Below are positions 8,753 through 18,061 of a DNA stretch of 43,621 nucleotides, in pieces. Positions within the stretch are counted from its first letter, which is position 1, and each line of letters opens with the position of its first letter. A program made the translations under genes and the position numbers. The notes under the pieces are model-generated. The model saw nothing but the letters and a program-made list of their open reading frames with translations. It did no database searches and had not been told where the DNA came from. Source of the stretch: Candidatus Didemnitutus sp. (GTDB lineage Bacteria; Verrucomicrobiota; Verrucomicrobiia; Opitutales; Opitutaceae); the NCBI GenBank assembly GCA_030681265.1, contig JAUXXD010000026.1, forward strand, positions 1-43,621, given 5' to 3'.

Positions 8753-11700
8753 TCAGCCCGGCAGTTTGAAATTCTCAAACTGCTGTTTCACTTCCTGCAT
8801 GAACGCCGCGGCGCCCGCGCCGTTCACAACTTTGTGATCGAACGTGAGTGAAAGTGTCACGACTGCGCACGGATAGACGACGCCGTCGTCGTTGATCATG
8901 CGTTCGTGCGCCGTGCCGATGAAGAGCGTGCCCACCGCCGGCGGCACCACGATCGGCGTCGCGCATTCGACGCCGAATCCGCCGAGACTCGTGATGTTGA
9001 GCGGCGCCTGCACCTCGGATATTTTGCCCGCGCGTGTTTCCGCCAGGGCTTGTTCGTAGGCGGCGGTAAATGCCGCCCAACCAAGTTTGCTCGCGGCCGC
9101 GATCGCCGCCGTCGCCAGACGGTCGCCGGCCATGGCCACGGCCACGCCTTGGTCGAAGTCGGCCTGTTCGTAAATGTTGCCATCCTTGCCGACGATGCAG
9201 CGGAACGCCGCGTGTTTTTCCTGCGCGCGCGTGATGCACCACGCCATCATCGCCGATGGTGACGGCGCGGCTTTGCCGTGTTTCGCCTTCGCGGCTTCGC
9301 GCGCCAAGCGGATCGGCTCCCAGCGCACATCCAGCAACATATTGGCGGGCACGACCGCGCTGAGGCGCTTCGTGATTGCCGGAGGCAGTGCAGGCGGACG
9401 GATAGTTCCTTTCATCGGAGCAGCGGGGTGGGACGCCGCAACGGGCGCGGTAACAGTGGGACGCGCCGCCACCGACGCGGGCGCAGCAGCGGTTTTGGCC
9501 GCCGGTGACGGCGCGGGTGCGGCGCCTTCGACGCGCAACTCGGCCACGCTCGCGGCGTCGCCGGTCACCAGCGCGATGTCTTGGCCGATGAGCACGGTGT
9601 CATCGAGCTTGATGCGCCACTCTTTCATCTTGCCCGCGAACGAGGCTTCGACCGGATACACGGCCTTGTCGGTTTCGAGTTCGCACAACACGTCGTCGTG
9701 CGCGACCGCATCGCCGATTTTTTTGTTGAGGCTCGCCACGCGCGCAGAGCGCAAACCTTCGCCCATGATCGGCACGCGCACGATGATATCGCTCGTGCCG
9801 GCCATGACGGTGTTTTGCGGACCGTGCGCCTCAGGCGCGACAGGCGCCGCGGTCGGCGCTGGCGCGGCAGGTGCCGCCGCCGGAGTGGCCGGTGTCGCGG
9901 GCACGGCACCGCGCGCGACGTCGAGCGCCACCGTGGCCCAAATCGTTTCCACAATGCGCGGCCCATCCGGCAACGCGGCGTATTCGTAGATCGGGTTGTA
10001 GCCGATCATGACGTGGCCCTTCGAAATCAAACGCGGCGGTGCCTTCATACCCGCCCACAAATCCGTCTGGCCCATGACGTGCGTGATGATCATCTGCCCG
10101 ACGGAGCACGCCTCCGTGTCTTCTTGCACCACGATCAAGCGGCCGGTCTTGCGCACCGACGCTTCGATCGTCGCGCGATCCCACGGCATGATGGAACGCA
10201 GATCGATCAACTCCACGCTGACTTCGCCCTGCAATTGCGCGATCGCTTCGTGCGCCTTTTCCATCGTGTTGCCCCACGCCACCAGTGTGAGATCCTCGCC
10301 CGGTGTGACGACGCGCGCCTGGCCGAGCGGAATCGACACAATCGGCGCGGCCAGCGTCTGTTCCGCCCACAACAAATGTTTCGGCACAAGAAACAGCGTG
10401 ATGTCTTCGCCGTGCATCGCCGTCCATAGCAAGCCTGCCGCATCCTCCGGCGTGGAGGGAATGACGACATTGATGCCGGGGAAATGCGCGTAGGCCGCCT
10501 CGTTCGCCTGCGAATGCCAGAGTCCGCCACCAGGCAGATAAGCGCCATAGGGCGCGTAAAACACCGCGGGCACTTTCCACGCGCCGTTCGAACGCCAGCG
10601 GAGATTCGCGAGGTTGGAGACGACTTGGTTGAAACCGGGAAAACTAAAATCGATGAACTGCAGCTCAAACACCGGTCGCCGCCCGTAGAGCGCGAGCCCG
10701 CCGCCGACACCGAAGATCGTCGATTCCGCCAGCGGCGAGTTGAACACCTGTTCGGGAAAATCCGTGGAAAGTTTCTGCGTGAGCCGGAACACGCCGCCCT
10801 TCGGATCCTCGATGTCCTCGCCGAAAAGAATCCGTCCGGGATCGAGATCGAGTCCGGCGCGCAACGTCAGATTCAGCACGTCGCCCATGCGGTATTTGCC
10901 CGCGGGAAAAATCTCCTCGTTGAGATTGGGCGACTCGCCCGTGACTTCCAAAAACAGCTCGTCGGCGCGCGGGTCCTCGGCTTTTTCCGCCGCCGCATAT
11001 TCGGCGCGCACGCGTTCCTTGATCTCCGCCTCCAGTTTCGTGAACGCCGCTGCCGTGAGTTCACCCGCCTCAATCATCCGATCCTTCAGAATGCGGATCG
11101 GGTCGGACTTCTCCATCGCCGCGATGTCCTCCTTCGAACGGTAGAGCGTGTGGTCGTCCGAACTCGTGTGGCTCGACAGCCGCTCCATGCGGCACCACAG
11201 CAGCACCGGACCTTCGCCTTTGCGCAACTGCGCGAGCGCGGTCTGCGCCTCGGCGTAAATCAATTCGGGATCGCAGCCATCAATCGTGCGCCACGGCGTG
11301 CGATTCAGCACCTCGATCGCCAACGGATTGATGTCCCGCGTCGGCGTCGAAATGCCGTAGGCGTTGTCTTCGACGATAAACAGCACCGGCAATTTCTTCT
11401 CCAACGCGAAGCTGACCGCCTCGTAGAAATCACCCTGCCGCGTCGCGGCATCGCCGATCGTTGTGATGACCACGCTCTCCTTGCCGTCGAGCTTCATGCC
11501 CCACGCCACGCCGCACGCGGGCAACAATTGCGCGCCGAGCGGAGTCGGCACGCTGACGATGTTCAATTCCCGACACGAAAAATGCGACGGCATCATCCGT
11601 CCGCGCGACGCCGACTCGCGTTTCGCAAAATATTCCAACGCCAGATGCCGCGTCGTTAGCCCGTGGCCCATGCATAGACCGCGATCGCGATAGTAAGGCA

Positions 11701-11896
11701 AAACGAAGTCGTCCTTGCCCAACAGCGTGCCCAACGCGCTCAACGCCTCGTGGCCGCGACCCGACACATGAAAATGTCCTTTGCCCTGCCGATTCAGACT
11801 CTCCTCCCGCAAATCGCCCAAGCGGCTTTCCAGCATCGTGCGAAGCAGATGCTGGCGCTGTTCCTTGTTCAATTTGCGGGAATCACTCTTGGCCAT
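8753..11896 (-). CDS. Single-chain 2-oxoacid dehydrogenase: E1alpha-E1beta-lipoyl-E2 fusion
   Basis: This 1047-residue protein joins three normally separate subunits. E1alpha (about 1-330) has the thiamine diphosphate motif GDAATRQGDFYEAV...EDNAYGIS and a phosphoserine-loop-like HTSSDDHTLYR. E1beta (about 335-670) has LFGEDIEDPKGGVFRLTQ, FNSPLAESTIFGVGGGLAL and VPAVFYAPYGAYLPGG. An Ala/Pro linker leads to a lipoyl domain with ELETDKAVYPVEASFAGK (lipoylated K744), then an E2 acyltransferase domain with catalytic FDHKVVNG (H1021; N1025 where Asp is usual). The peripheral subunit-binding domain that normally recruits E1/E3 between lipoyl and catalytic domains is not visible. The E1 type resembles branched-chain or general 2-oxoacid dehydrogenases; the substrate is not certain. 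No E3 gene is nearby. ATG at 11896 is preferred over a TTG 30 bases upstream. Confidence 0.93.
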   Translation of the reverse strand: MAKSDSRKLNKEQRQHLLRTMLESRLGDLREESLNRQGKGHFHVSGRGHEALSALGTLLGKDDFVLPYYRDRGLCMGHGLTTRHLALEYFAKRESASRGRMMPSHFSCRELNIVSVPTPLGAQLLPACGVAWGMKLDGKESVVITTIGDAATRQGDFYEAVSFALEKKLPVLFIVEDNAYGISTPTRDINPLAIEVLNRTPWRTIDGCDPELIYAEAQTALAQLRKGEGPVLLWCRMERLSSHTSSDDHTLYRSKEDIAAMEKSDPIRILKDRMIEAGELTAAAFTKLEAEIKERVRAEYAAAEKAEDPRADELFLEVTGESPNLNEEIFPAGKYRMGDVLNLTLRAGLDLDPGRILFGEDIEDPKGGVFRLTQKLSTDFPEQVFNSPLAESTIFGVGGGLALYGRRPVFELQFIDFSFPGFNQVVSNLANLRWRSNGAWKVPAVFYAPYGAYLPGGGLWHSQANEAAYAHFPGINVVIPSTPEDAAGLLWTAMHGEDITLFLVPKHLLWAEQTLAAPIVSIPLGQARVVTPGEDLTLVAWGNTMEKAHEAIAQLQGEVSVELIDLRSIMPWDRATIEASVRKTGRLIVVQEDTEACSVGQMIITHVMGQTDLWAGMKAPPRLISKGHVMIGYNPIYEYAALPDGPRIVETIWATVALDVARGAVPATPATPAAAPAAPAPTAAPVAPEAHGPQNTVMAGTSDIIVRVPIMGEGLRSARVASLNKKIGDAVAHDDVLCELETDKAVYPVEASFAGKMKEWRIKLDDTVLIGQDIALVTGDAASVAELRVEGAAPAPSPAAKTAAAPASVAARPTVTAPVAASHPAAPMKGTIRPPALPPAITKRLSAVVPANMLLDVRWEPIRLAREAAKAKHGKAAPSPSAMMAWCITRAQEKHAAFRCIVGKDGNIYEQADFDQGVAVAMAGDRLATAAIAAASKLGWAAFTAAYEQALAETRAGKISEVQAPLNITSLGGFGVECATPIVVPPAVGTLFIGTAHERMINDDGVVYPCAVVTLSLTFDHKVVNGAGAAAFMQEVKQQFENFKLPG

Positions 11897-12157
11897 GACG
11901 GTCGTGGGAGCCTGAAGGATTTCCAAATTGTCATAACGGGCAACGGCTTTTTAGCCAAAGCTGGAAAAACTCCGGCGAATTTTCGCTACCCCCTCAAACT
12001 CCTCTCTGAGAAAAGCACACCTCACACGATGGATGCTCACCCCGAGTCCCGTAGGTTGCGCGCTCGCCGCACTACGTGATGCGTCCAACAAGCCACCGCT
12101 CAATCCTTCTCAGGAATTCCTCAGTGCGCTCAGGGCCTTAGTGGTTCAACGTCAAGG

Positions 12158-14164
12158 TCACACCAACCCCGCACTCTTCGCGTAGCGCATCAGGCCGCCG
12201 CGAAACGCCGGAAAGCCAGTGCCCATCAACAGCGCGAAGTCCGCGTCGTCCGCACTCTGCAACACGCCTTCGTCGAGCACGCGCTTTGTCTCCGCAATCA
12301 TCACGCCGTTGAGCCGTTGTTGAATCGCTGTCGCATCAAGCGTCGTCGCCGACACGGGCGAGAGCACACGCATCGCCGGATTCAACGCCTCTTTGCCGCC
12401 TTCGTAAGTGTAGAAGCCCGTCGAGGCCCCGTTCTTGCGGCCCTTCAAGCCGGCCGCGAGCATCCGCTGGCAAATCGTCGCGCTGCCGAAGCGCTCAGGG
12501 AAATAGTGCCGCATTTCGCCGTAGATAAAATCCGTCACATCCACGCCGACTTCGTCGATCAAACGCATCGGCCCCATCGGCCAGCCCCAGTCGCGCATCG
12601 CACGGTCGATCACATCGCTCGGCACGCCCTGCTCCCAGAGCAGACACGCTTCGTTGAGGTAGAAAAACAACACGCGCGTCACGAGGAAACCCGGCGACGA
12701 ACGGCAGATCACCGGCGTCTTGCCGAGGTGTTTCGCAAACGCGAGCACGCGCTCCGCCGTGCCGCGCGTCGTGTGCGGACTGAGCACGAGCTCCAGCAAC
12801 GGCATCCGACTCACCGGATTGAAAAAATGAATGCCAATCGTCCGTTCCGGATGCGTAGCGGTGGCGGCCAGTTCCTCGATCGGCAGCGCCGACGTATTCG
12901 ATGCGAGCACGCAATCCGGTCGCACCACCGCCGCGAGCGCCGCGAAAAGTTTTTGCTTCGCCTCGACGTTCTCGACGATCGCCTCGACGACGAGATCGCA
13001 GTCGGCGAAAGCAGCGTAATCGGTCGTGCCCTTGACGCGCGCGACTCCTTGCGCCGCCGCGTCCGCGCTGAGTTTGCCGCGCTTGGTCGCATCGTCGAAA
13101 ATACCCCGAACCACCCCGAGTCCGCGGTCAACGAACTCCGGCTTCACGTCGCCCATCACGACTTCGTAGCCGCGCGCCGCGCACCATTGCGCAATACCCG
13201 AACCCATCACGCCTGCACCGACCACGCCGATGCGCTTGAATGGCTCGACCGGCACTGGCGCGGCGGGTTTTTCGAACCACGCGTCCACCGTCAGCTTCTT
13301 CACCGCGTCCTTCAGGAAGAAGACGTGAATCAAATTCTTCGCGACGTCGCTCGCGGCAATCTCACCGAAACCCGCCGCTTCAATCGCGAGTGCGTGCTCG
13401 AGTGACTTGCCCACGCTGGCGGCAATCACATCCAGCACCGCAATCGGCGCCGTCTGCCCGCGCAGGCGTGTCGCGGCAAATTTCCGTTGCTCGGCCAACA
13501 GCGTGTCATCCGCCGGAGCCACCGCCGCGCGCGTTGGTTTACCTTCGTTCGCCAATTTCAGCGCTGCAGTCCGTGCGCGTTCGCGCAACTCCGCCGCCGG
13601 CACGAGTTCGTCCACGAGTCCCGCGCGATGCGCGTCCGCCGCCGGCAATAATTGCGCCTTCAAAATGTGTTCCACTGCGCCGCGACCGCCGATCAGGCGC
13701 GGCAAGCGCGCGCAACCACCCCAACCGGGAATCAGGCCAATGCCGACTTCCGGCAAACCGATCACCGTCTCGCGCGCGTTGCTCGCGATGCGCCAATGGC
13801 ACGCCAGCGCCAGCTCGTAACCGCCGCCCGCACACGCACCGTGAATCGCGCACACCACCGGCACTTTGAAATCCGCGAGCAAGCCGAACAATGCCTGCCC
13901 TTCCCGCGACGCCGTCGCTGCGTCACGCGCATTGTCGATGCGCCCGAGCCATTTCAGATCCGCCCCAGCAACAAAGATTTTCTCCTTCGCACTGAGCACG
14001 ACCACCGCTTTGACCGGTTCCGCTGCCAGCGCCGTGATCGCGGCGCGCAACGCGGCCTGCGTCGGCGGATTGAAGACATTCGCGCGGCTCGACGGATCAT
14101 CAAACGTGATCCAACCAATGCCGTCGGTATCGATGGAGTGAGTGACAGTGGGGGTGTTGCTCAT
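12158..14164 (-). CDS. fadJ: Bifunctional enoyl-CoA hydratase / 3-hydroxyacyl-CoA dehydrogenase (FadB/FadJ type)
   Basis: The 668-residue multifunctional beta-oxidation enzyme has a crotonase domain at about 1-260, with oxyanion-hole and active-site regions VAGADLKWL, HGACAGGGYELALACHWRIA and GLPEVGIGLIPGWGG; both catalytic glutamates appear present. The NAD-binding 3-hydroxyacyl-CoA dehydrogenase domain starts at about 290 with IGVVGAGVMGSGIAQWCAARG, followed by SNTSALPIEELA, GIHFFNPVSRMPLLELV and SSPGFLVTRVLFFYLNEA. The C-terminal dehydrogenase domain carries GWPMGPMRLIDEVGVDV and GRKNGASTGFY. It hydrates trans-2-enoyl-CoA and oxidises the product in fatty acid degradation. FadB versus FadJ cannot be decided from sequence alone. 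No thiolase gene is adjacent. Confidence 0.92.
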   Translation of the reverse strand: MSNTPTVTHSIDTDGIGWITFDDPSSRANVFNPPTQAALRAAITALAAEPVKAVVVLSAKEKIFVAGADLKWLGRIDNARDAATASREGQALFGLLADFKVPVVCAIHGACAGGGYELALACHWRIASNARETVIGLPEVGIGLIPGWGGCARLPRLIGGRGAVEHILKAQLLPAADAHRAGLVDELVPAAELRERARTAALKLANEGKPTRAAVAPADDTLLAEQRKFAATRLRGQTAPIAVLDVIAASVGKSLEHALAIEAAGFGEIAASDVAKNLIHVFFLKDAVKKLTVDAWFEKPAAPVPVEPFKRIGVVGAGVMGSGIAQWCAARGYEVVMGDVKPEFVDRGLGVVRGIFDDATKRGKLSADAAAQGVARVKGTTDYAAFADCDLVVEAIVENVEAKQKLFAALAAVVRPDCVLASNTSALPIEELAATATHPERTIGIHFFNPVSRMPLLELVLSPHTTRGTAERVLAFAKHLGKTPVICRSSPGFLVTRVLFFYLNEACLLWEQGVPSDVIDRAMRDWGWPMGPMRLIDEVGVDVTDFIYGEMRHYFPERFGSATICQRMLAAGLKGRKNGASTGFYTYEGGKEALNPAMRVLSPVSATTLDATAIQQRLNGVMIAETKRVLDEGVLQSADDADFALLMGTGFPAFRGGLMRYAKSAGLV

Positions 14165-14292
14165 GGGGAAATTGTCCGACTAAGCAACCGCGCCCGCGCC
14201 GTTGTCGCAACGCCAAGGCTCGGCGCGGCGCCAACTATTAGCGCGCGTATGACACGTGGAAAGCGACGCACCCCATCACCACGCGCTAGGCA

Positions 14293-15036
14293 CTACGGCG
14301 TGTGTCGCTTCGTGCCGGGCGAGAACTTGCGCAAATACTTCAGTGCGACTTCGAGATCCTTTGGCAACGGCGCGGTGAGCGTCGTGCGTTCGCGCGTGAG
14401 TGGATGGTTGAAGGTCAGTGCCGTGGCGTGCAACGCGAGGCGGTCGATCAAGGGCCGTTCCTCATCGCGTCCTTTGTAGCCGCGCTTCAAGCCCGACAGC
14501 AGTAGCGGCGTGCCATTACCGTAGAGTGGGTCGTTGAGCAACGGCGTGCCGGTCGCGGCGAGATGCACACGGATTTGATGTGTCCGGCCAGTGCGCGGCT
14601 GCACATCGACCAAGGTAAACGCGCCGAAACGTTCCAGCACCTGCACGTCAGTCACGGCGGCTTGGCCGTGTTTCTTCACCACACACATCTTGCCCGGCGC
14701 ACCTTCGTCCTCTTTGAGCACGAGTTCGATCGTCGTAAAATCCAGCTCCGGCGCACCTACCACGAGCGCGTGGTAATGTTTCGCCACCGTCTTCGATTGA
14801 AACTGTCCGCTGATAAAATCGAGTGCGACTTTCGATTTCGTGAACAACACCAGTCCGCTCGCCTCGGTGTCGAGCCGGTGCACGTTGGCCACGCCCGCGC
14901 CGAACTTCGCCCGCACGGCCGCGAGTAGGTTCGCCTTGCTCGGCGCGCGACGCTCCGCCGCGACGGGCAGGTCGCTCGGCTTGTCGAACGCGAGCAGCGC
15001 GTCGTCCTCGAAAATGATCGGCGGTAAATGCGGCAT
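14293..15036 (-). CDS. RluA-family rRNA/tRNA pseudouridine synthase
   Basis: The 247-residue protein starts at the ATG at 15036 (MPHLPPIIFEDDALLAFDKP). The frame is open further upstream but overlaps the end of the preceding gene with low-quality sequence, so that extension is rejected. The catalytic core shows NVHRLDTEASGLVLFTKS with the catalytic Asp of the HRLD motif, then KHYHALVVG and QPRTGRTHQIRVHLA. There is no N-terminal S4 domain, which separates it from RluC/RluD and leaves it nearer RluA/TruC-like members. It isomerises specific uridines to pseudouridine in structured RNA; the target site is not predictable. It lies 28 bases after the triple-repeat protein gene, probably in one operon. 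Confidence 0.9.
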   Translation of the reverse strand: MPHLPPIIFEDDALLAFDKPSDLPVAAERRAPSKANLLAAVRAKFGAGVANVHRLDTEASGLVLFTKSKVALDFISGQFQSKTVAKHYHALVVGAPELDFTTIELVLKEDEGAPGKMCVVKKHGQAAVTDVQVLERFGAFTLVDVQPRTGRTHQIRVHLAATGTPLLNDPLYGNGTPLLLSGLKRGYKGRDEERPLIDRLALHATALTFNHPLTRERTTLTAPLPKDLEVALKYLRKFSPGTKRHTP

Positions 15037-15064
15037 GGCGGGCGGCGCCGGAATTACACGCACC

Positions 15065-16729
15065 TCAAGACTCGTTCGAGGAATCGTCGGCCGCGGCGCT
15101 GTCCGCATCGCTGTCGGTCTTGTCGCTGGACTTGCCGCGGCTGCGCGAACGCTTGGCCTTCGAATCCTTGGCATTGAGCCAGAGTTCGCCCTTGGCGTTG
15201 CGGTTGACCCAGAAGATCTCGCCGTCGTGTTCGCCGAAGGATGGCTTCGCCTTCGCATCGTCCGGCACGTTGAGGCCGGATGCGACGAGGGCGCTGAGCA
15301 ACGCGTCTTCGGTGCGTTCCAGTTTCTCCGCGAGTTCCGTGATGCGCAGGGCGAAACCGTCACCGCGCTTCTTCGGCTCCAAGAGGAGCCGGACCGCCGC
15401 CAACGTCTTGGCGGGAATGCGCGTGGGCAACGGTGTGAGCGAGGACGTTTCGCCGTCCGTTACGGTGGCGGGTGCCGGGAATTCATCGTTCGCCGATTGC
15501 GCTTCGTTGGTGCCGCCATCGTCGGCGCCTTCATCCGAGCCATCGTCGGGACGCTGGCCCTGACCCTTGCGGGCGTTGATCCAAACTTCGCCGCGCGAAT
15601 TTACATCCATCCAGTAAAGAAAATCGCCTTCCGCAAAGAAGAACGGTTTTTCTTCGCTCTCGGTTTTCAAGCGCAGGCCTTGCTCCTCGATTTGCGCGAG
15701 CAACGTCGCGTCGTCGAGGCGGAGCGCCTTGGTGAGAAACGCGAAACTGCCCGACCAACCGTGGCCGCGACGATTGCGGCGCATGAGGCTGCGGAGCTTG
15801 TCGAGGAAAGTCTTCGCGGCATTGCCGCCGCCACCGGGGTTTTGCGCGGGCTTGTCGTTACCGGAATTTTGGGCCGGCGGCGCTGGGCGCGCGGGCTCGG
15901 GACGGCGTTCTTCGCGGCGCTCGTCGCGGCGTTCGTCGCGCTTTTCTTCCTGCCGCGGCGCGGGCGCGGCGTCGACCGGCGCTTCTTCGTCGCTCAGGCG
16001 TTTGCCGGGCACGATGCGGAAAACCGGCTCGGGTTTCTCGCGCGTATTGATCCAGATTTCGCCGCGGCGATTGATGTTCACCCAGAAAAGGTCGCCCTCG
16101 AACTCCACGTAAACGGGCTTGGCGTTTTCGTCGGCGGGAATCGACATGCCGCACTCCACGAGCGCGCCCTTGATGTCGGATTCTTCGAGCCTCCATTTCT
16201 TCGCCAAGTAATCGACGCCGACGCTCGTGCCGGGGCCGCGGTGATTCTTGCGCAGGTGCGGACGCAGGGCTTCGAAGAAGGTCGGCAGCTCGTCCTCTTC
16301 GGCGAGTTTGTCCCACTCGTCCTGCTCGTGTTCTTCGTCCGGCGCATCGGGATCGTGATCGCGCGATGTGTCCACCGGACGGCGGAAGCTGTCCTTGGTG
16401 CCGGGCAATTCGTCGGCGAGAAAGGTCTCGCCGGCCTCTTCGCTCGCGGCGGCCGGTGAGTTGGCGGATTTGAACTTCGCTTCGAACTCGGCGCGCAGTT
16501 TATCGGCCTCGACGCGCGCGGCGGCCGCGGCGGCGTCTTCGAGCGTCCAATCGCGCTGCGTCGAACGCCGGGCGAGACCGGTGAAGGCGAGCGGATTATC
16601 CGGCGGCGTATAAAAGTGGATGATATCCCACTCTTCTTGGCCCAGATCATTCAAAAATTTTGCCAGGAGCGCCGGGGTCGCAAAGCCACCCTTGCCGCTC
16701 GTGATTACTTTGTATTCCCAGTTGGACAT
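15065..16729 (-). CDS. Protein with DUF4177-like N-terminus and three tandem copies of an ~80-residue module
   Basis: The 554-residue protein starts at ATG 16729 (MSNWEYKVITSGKGG). Residues 1-60 resemble the small DUF4177 family (WEYKV, LNDLGQEEWDIIHF). An acidic region follows. Three related modules come next, at about 151-231, 308-388 and 442-522. Each opens with a helical, winged-helix-like part (DYLAKKWRLEESDIKGALVE; FLTKALRLDDATLLAQIEE; ELAEKLERTEDALLSALVA) and closes with a beta part ending FWVNINRRGEIWIN, LYWMDVNSRGEVWIN or FWVNRNAKGELWLN. The linkers are disordered and highly charged (Arg/Glu-rich, then Asp/Glu/Gly-rich), and the C-terminus is Lys/Arg/Ser/Asp-rich. No signal peptide is seen, so it is cytoplasmic. 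I do not recognise a function. RNA or DNA binding is a reasonable guess from the winged-helix-like parts, basic tail and neighbouring RNA-modification gene. Confidence 0.85.
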   Translation of the reverse strand: MSNWEYKVITSGKGGFATPALLAKFLNDLGQEEWDIIHFYTPPDNPLAFTGLARRSTQRDWTLEDAAAAAARVEADKLRAEFEAKFKSANSPAAASEEAGETFLADELPGTKDSFRRPVDTSRDHDPDAPDEEHEQDEWDKLAEEDELPTFFEALRPHLRKNHRGPGTSVGVDYLAKKWRLEESDIKGALVECGMSIPADENAKPVYVEFEGDLFWVNINRRGEIWINTREKPEPVFRIVPGKRLSDEEAPVDAAPAPRQEEKRDERRDERREERRPEPARPAPPAQNSGNDKPAQNPGGGGNAAKTFLDKLRSLMRRNRRGHGWSGSFAFLTKALRLDDATLLAQIEEQGLRLKTESEEKPFFFAEGDFLYWMDVNSRGEVWINARKGQGQRPDDGSDEGADDGGTNEAQSANDEFPAPATVTDGETSSLTPLPTRIPAKTLAAVRLLLEPKKRGDGFALRITELAEKLERTEDALLSALVASGLNVPDDAKAKPSFGEHDGEIFWVNRNAKGELWLNAKDSKAKRSRSRGKSSDKTDSDADSAAADDSSNES

Positions 16730-16789
16730 TCGAGGGCGCAATCCATCCCGCATCGCCCTGCCCGACGCCAGCCTAAACTCGACCCCGCC

Positions 16790-17953
16790 TCACTCAGCGG
16801 TCACCCGCTGCAGGAACATCGCGATGGCGTAGTCCGCCAGTTGCCCGCCCGGCCCGTGGCGGTTGAAATCGAACCCGTGCGTCGCCCACGGCAACGCGAG
16901 GTAATGGTGCGGCACGCCGACGGCGCGCAAATGCGCCACCATCCGCTCGCTGTGCCGATACCAGACCAGCGTATCCGGCGTGCCGTGCAACAGCAGCGTC
17001 GGCGGCGAAGCTGGCCCCGCCAACTTTTGCGCGCTCGCCGAGTGATACACCGCTCGTCGCTCCGGCGTGTCGGGCGGACCGCCGAGGTATTGCCGCATCA
17101 AGTTGATCGAATTCAACGTGTCGTCCTCGCGCGAGACCGACCACGCAAACTCCATGTCCTGCGGCGCGTAGAGCGACACCACGCCGCAGATCGCCGGATC
17201 CTGCGCGTCGTAGGCCGCCGCCGTCGCGATCTGTCCGCCCGCCGAACGGCCCACCAACACGAGACGCGTCGCGGCGATCCCGAGGCGCGCCGCATTTTCC
17301 TTCAACCACGCGATCGCCGCCAACGTGTCCTCGCGCGGTGCGGGCCATTGGTGCGCGGGCGCCAGCCGATAGGAAATTGCCGCGACTGCGTAACCGCGCG
17401 CCGCCCAGTGGTGATTCCACTCCGCCAACTGCGTGCGGTCGCCGCCATCCCAACCGCCGCCATGCACGACGACCAGACACGGCCGCGCCGCGCGATCCGC
17501 CGCCACGTCGCTCGCGCGATAGAAATCCAAACTCAGTTCCTCGCCGCCCGATGCGCGCAAAACTTCCGTTGTCACTACCACCCGCCGAAGCCGTGGTGGA
17601 AAATACGCGCGCCGCCACGACCACGCGATTCCGTCCGCCCCCGCCGCGCACCCAAACGCCGCCGACAGTTCGCGTGGCAAATGTTGCGCAAGGCGTGCGG
17701 CCGAAATCGCCGGTCGCAGCAGCGCCGCCGCCGCGACCGCCGCCAACACCAGTGTTGCCGCGCCCAACCAGCCAGTCAGGAGCACCCACGCCAACACCGC
17801 CAGCGTCACCGGCAGCAGCACCAGCCAATGGCCGAACTCGCCCATCGCGATCGCCAGCTTCCACACGCCCGCCCAATGCGGTGCGGGCCGCCACGTCAGC
17901 GACGCCGCGAGCGCGACCAGCAAGGTGAACGAGGGAAGCAGAGCGGACGCCAT
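16790..17953 (-). CDS. Membrane-anchored alpha/beta hydrolase (esterase/lipase, HSL-like)
   Basis: The 387-residue protein starts at ATG 17953 (MASALLPSFTLLVALAASL). Residues 1-95 contain about three hydrophobic helices, which anchor the enzyme in the membrane. The hydrolase domain follows from about 130. The HGGG oxyanion motif is in VVHGGGWDGG, the nucleophile elbow is GRSAGGQIA (GxSxG), the acid is probably in LLHGTPDTLVW and the histidine is in WATHGFDF. This arrangement belongs to the hormone-sensitive-lipase/Aes branch, which hydrolyses carboxyl esters. The substrate is unknown. A much longer open frame upstream to 18766 is antisense to the RsuA-type gene and is not coding. It is divergent from that gene. 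Confidence 0.88.
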   Translation of the reverse strand: MASALLPSFTLLVALAASLTWRPAPHWAGVWKLAIAMGEFGHWLVLLPVTLAVLAWVLLTGWLGAATLVLAAVAAAALLRPAISAARLAQHLPRELSAAFGCAAGADGIAWSWRRAYFPPRLRRVVVTTEVLRASGGEELSLDFYRASDVAADRAARPCLVVVHGGGWDGGDRTQLAEWNHHWAARGYAVAAISYRLAPAHQWPAPREDTLAAIAWLKENAARLGIAATRLVLVGRSAGGQIATAAAYDAQDPAICGVVSLYAPQDMEFAWSVSREDDTLNSINLMRQYLGGPPDTPERRAVYHSASAQKLAGPASPPTLLLHGTPDTLVWYRHSERMVAHLRAVGVPHHYLALPWATHGFDFNRHGPGGQLADYAIAMFLQRVTAE

Positions 17954-18061
17954 GTCTCCTCTTGCGCAAAAGTCGCCCGACGGACGACCAAATTCTCGCC
18001 CGCGCCCACCCCACTGGAGAAACTGCTCGACGGCGCGCGCATTTCTCCGGTCACTTGCGGC

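Noticed and set aside
11897-12157. Possible gene or RNA in the 261-base gap upstream of the E1-E2 fusion
   Set aside because: No convincing frame or RNA fold is seen. The only structure is a 10-bp palindrome, AGGAATTCCT (12112-12121), too short to interpret.
15037-15363. N-terminal extension of the RluA-type protein
   Set aside because: It overlaps the coding 3' end of the upstream gene in another frame and is Ser/Arg/Thr-rich noise.
16616-18061. Long N-terminal extension of the RsuA-type gene
   Set aside because: It is antisense to the alpha/beta hydrolase and Arg-rich; the S4 domain begins right at the ATG at 18062.
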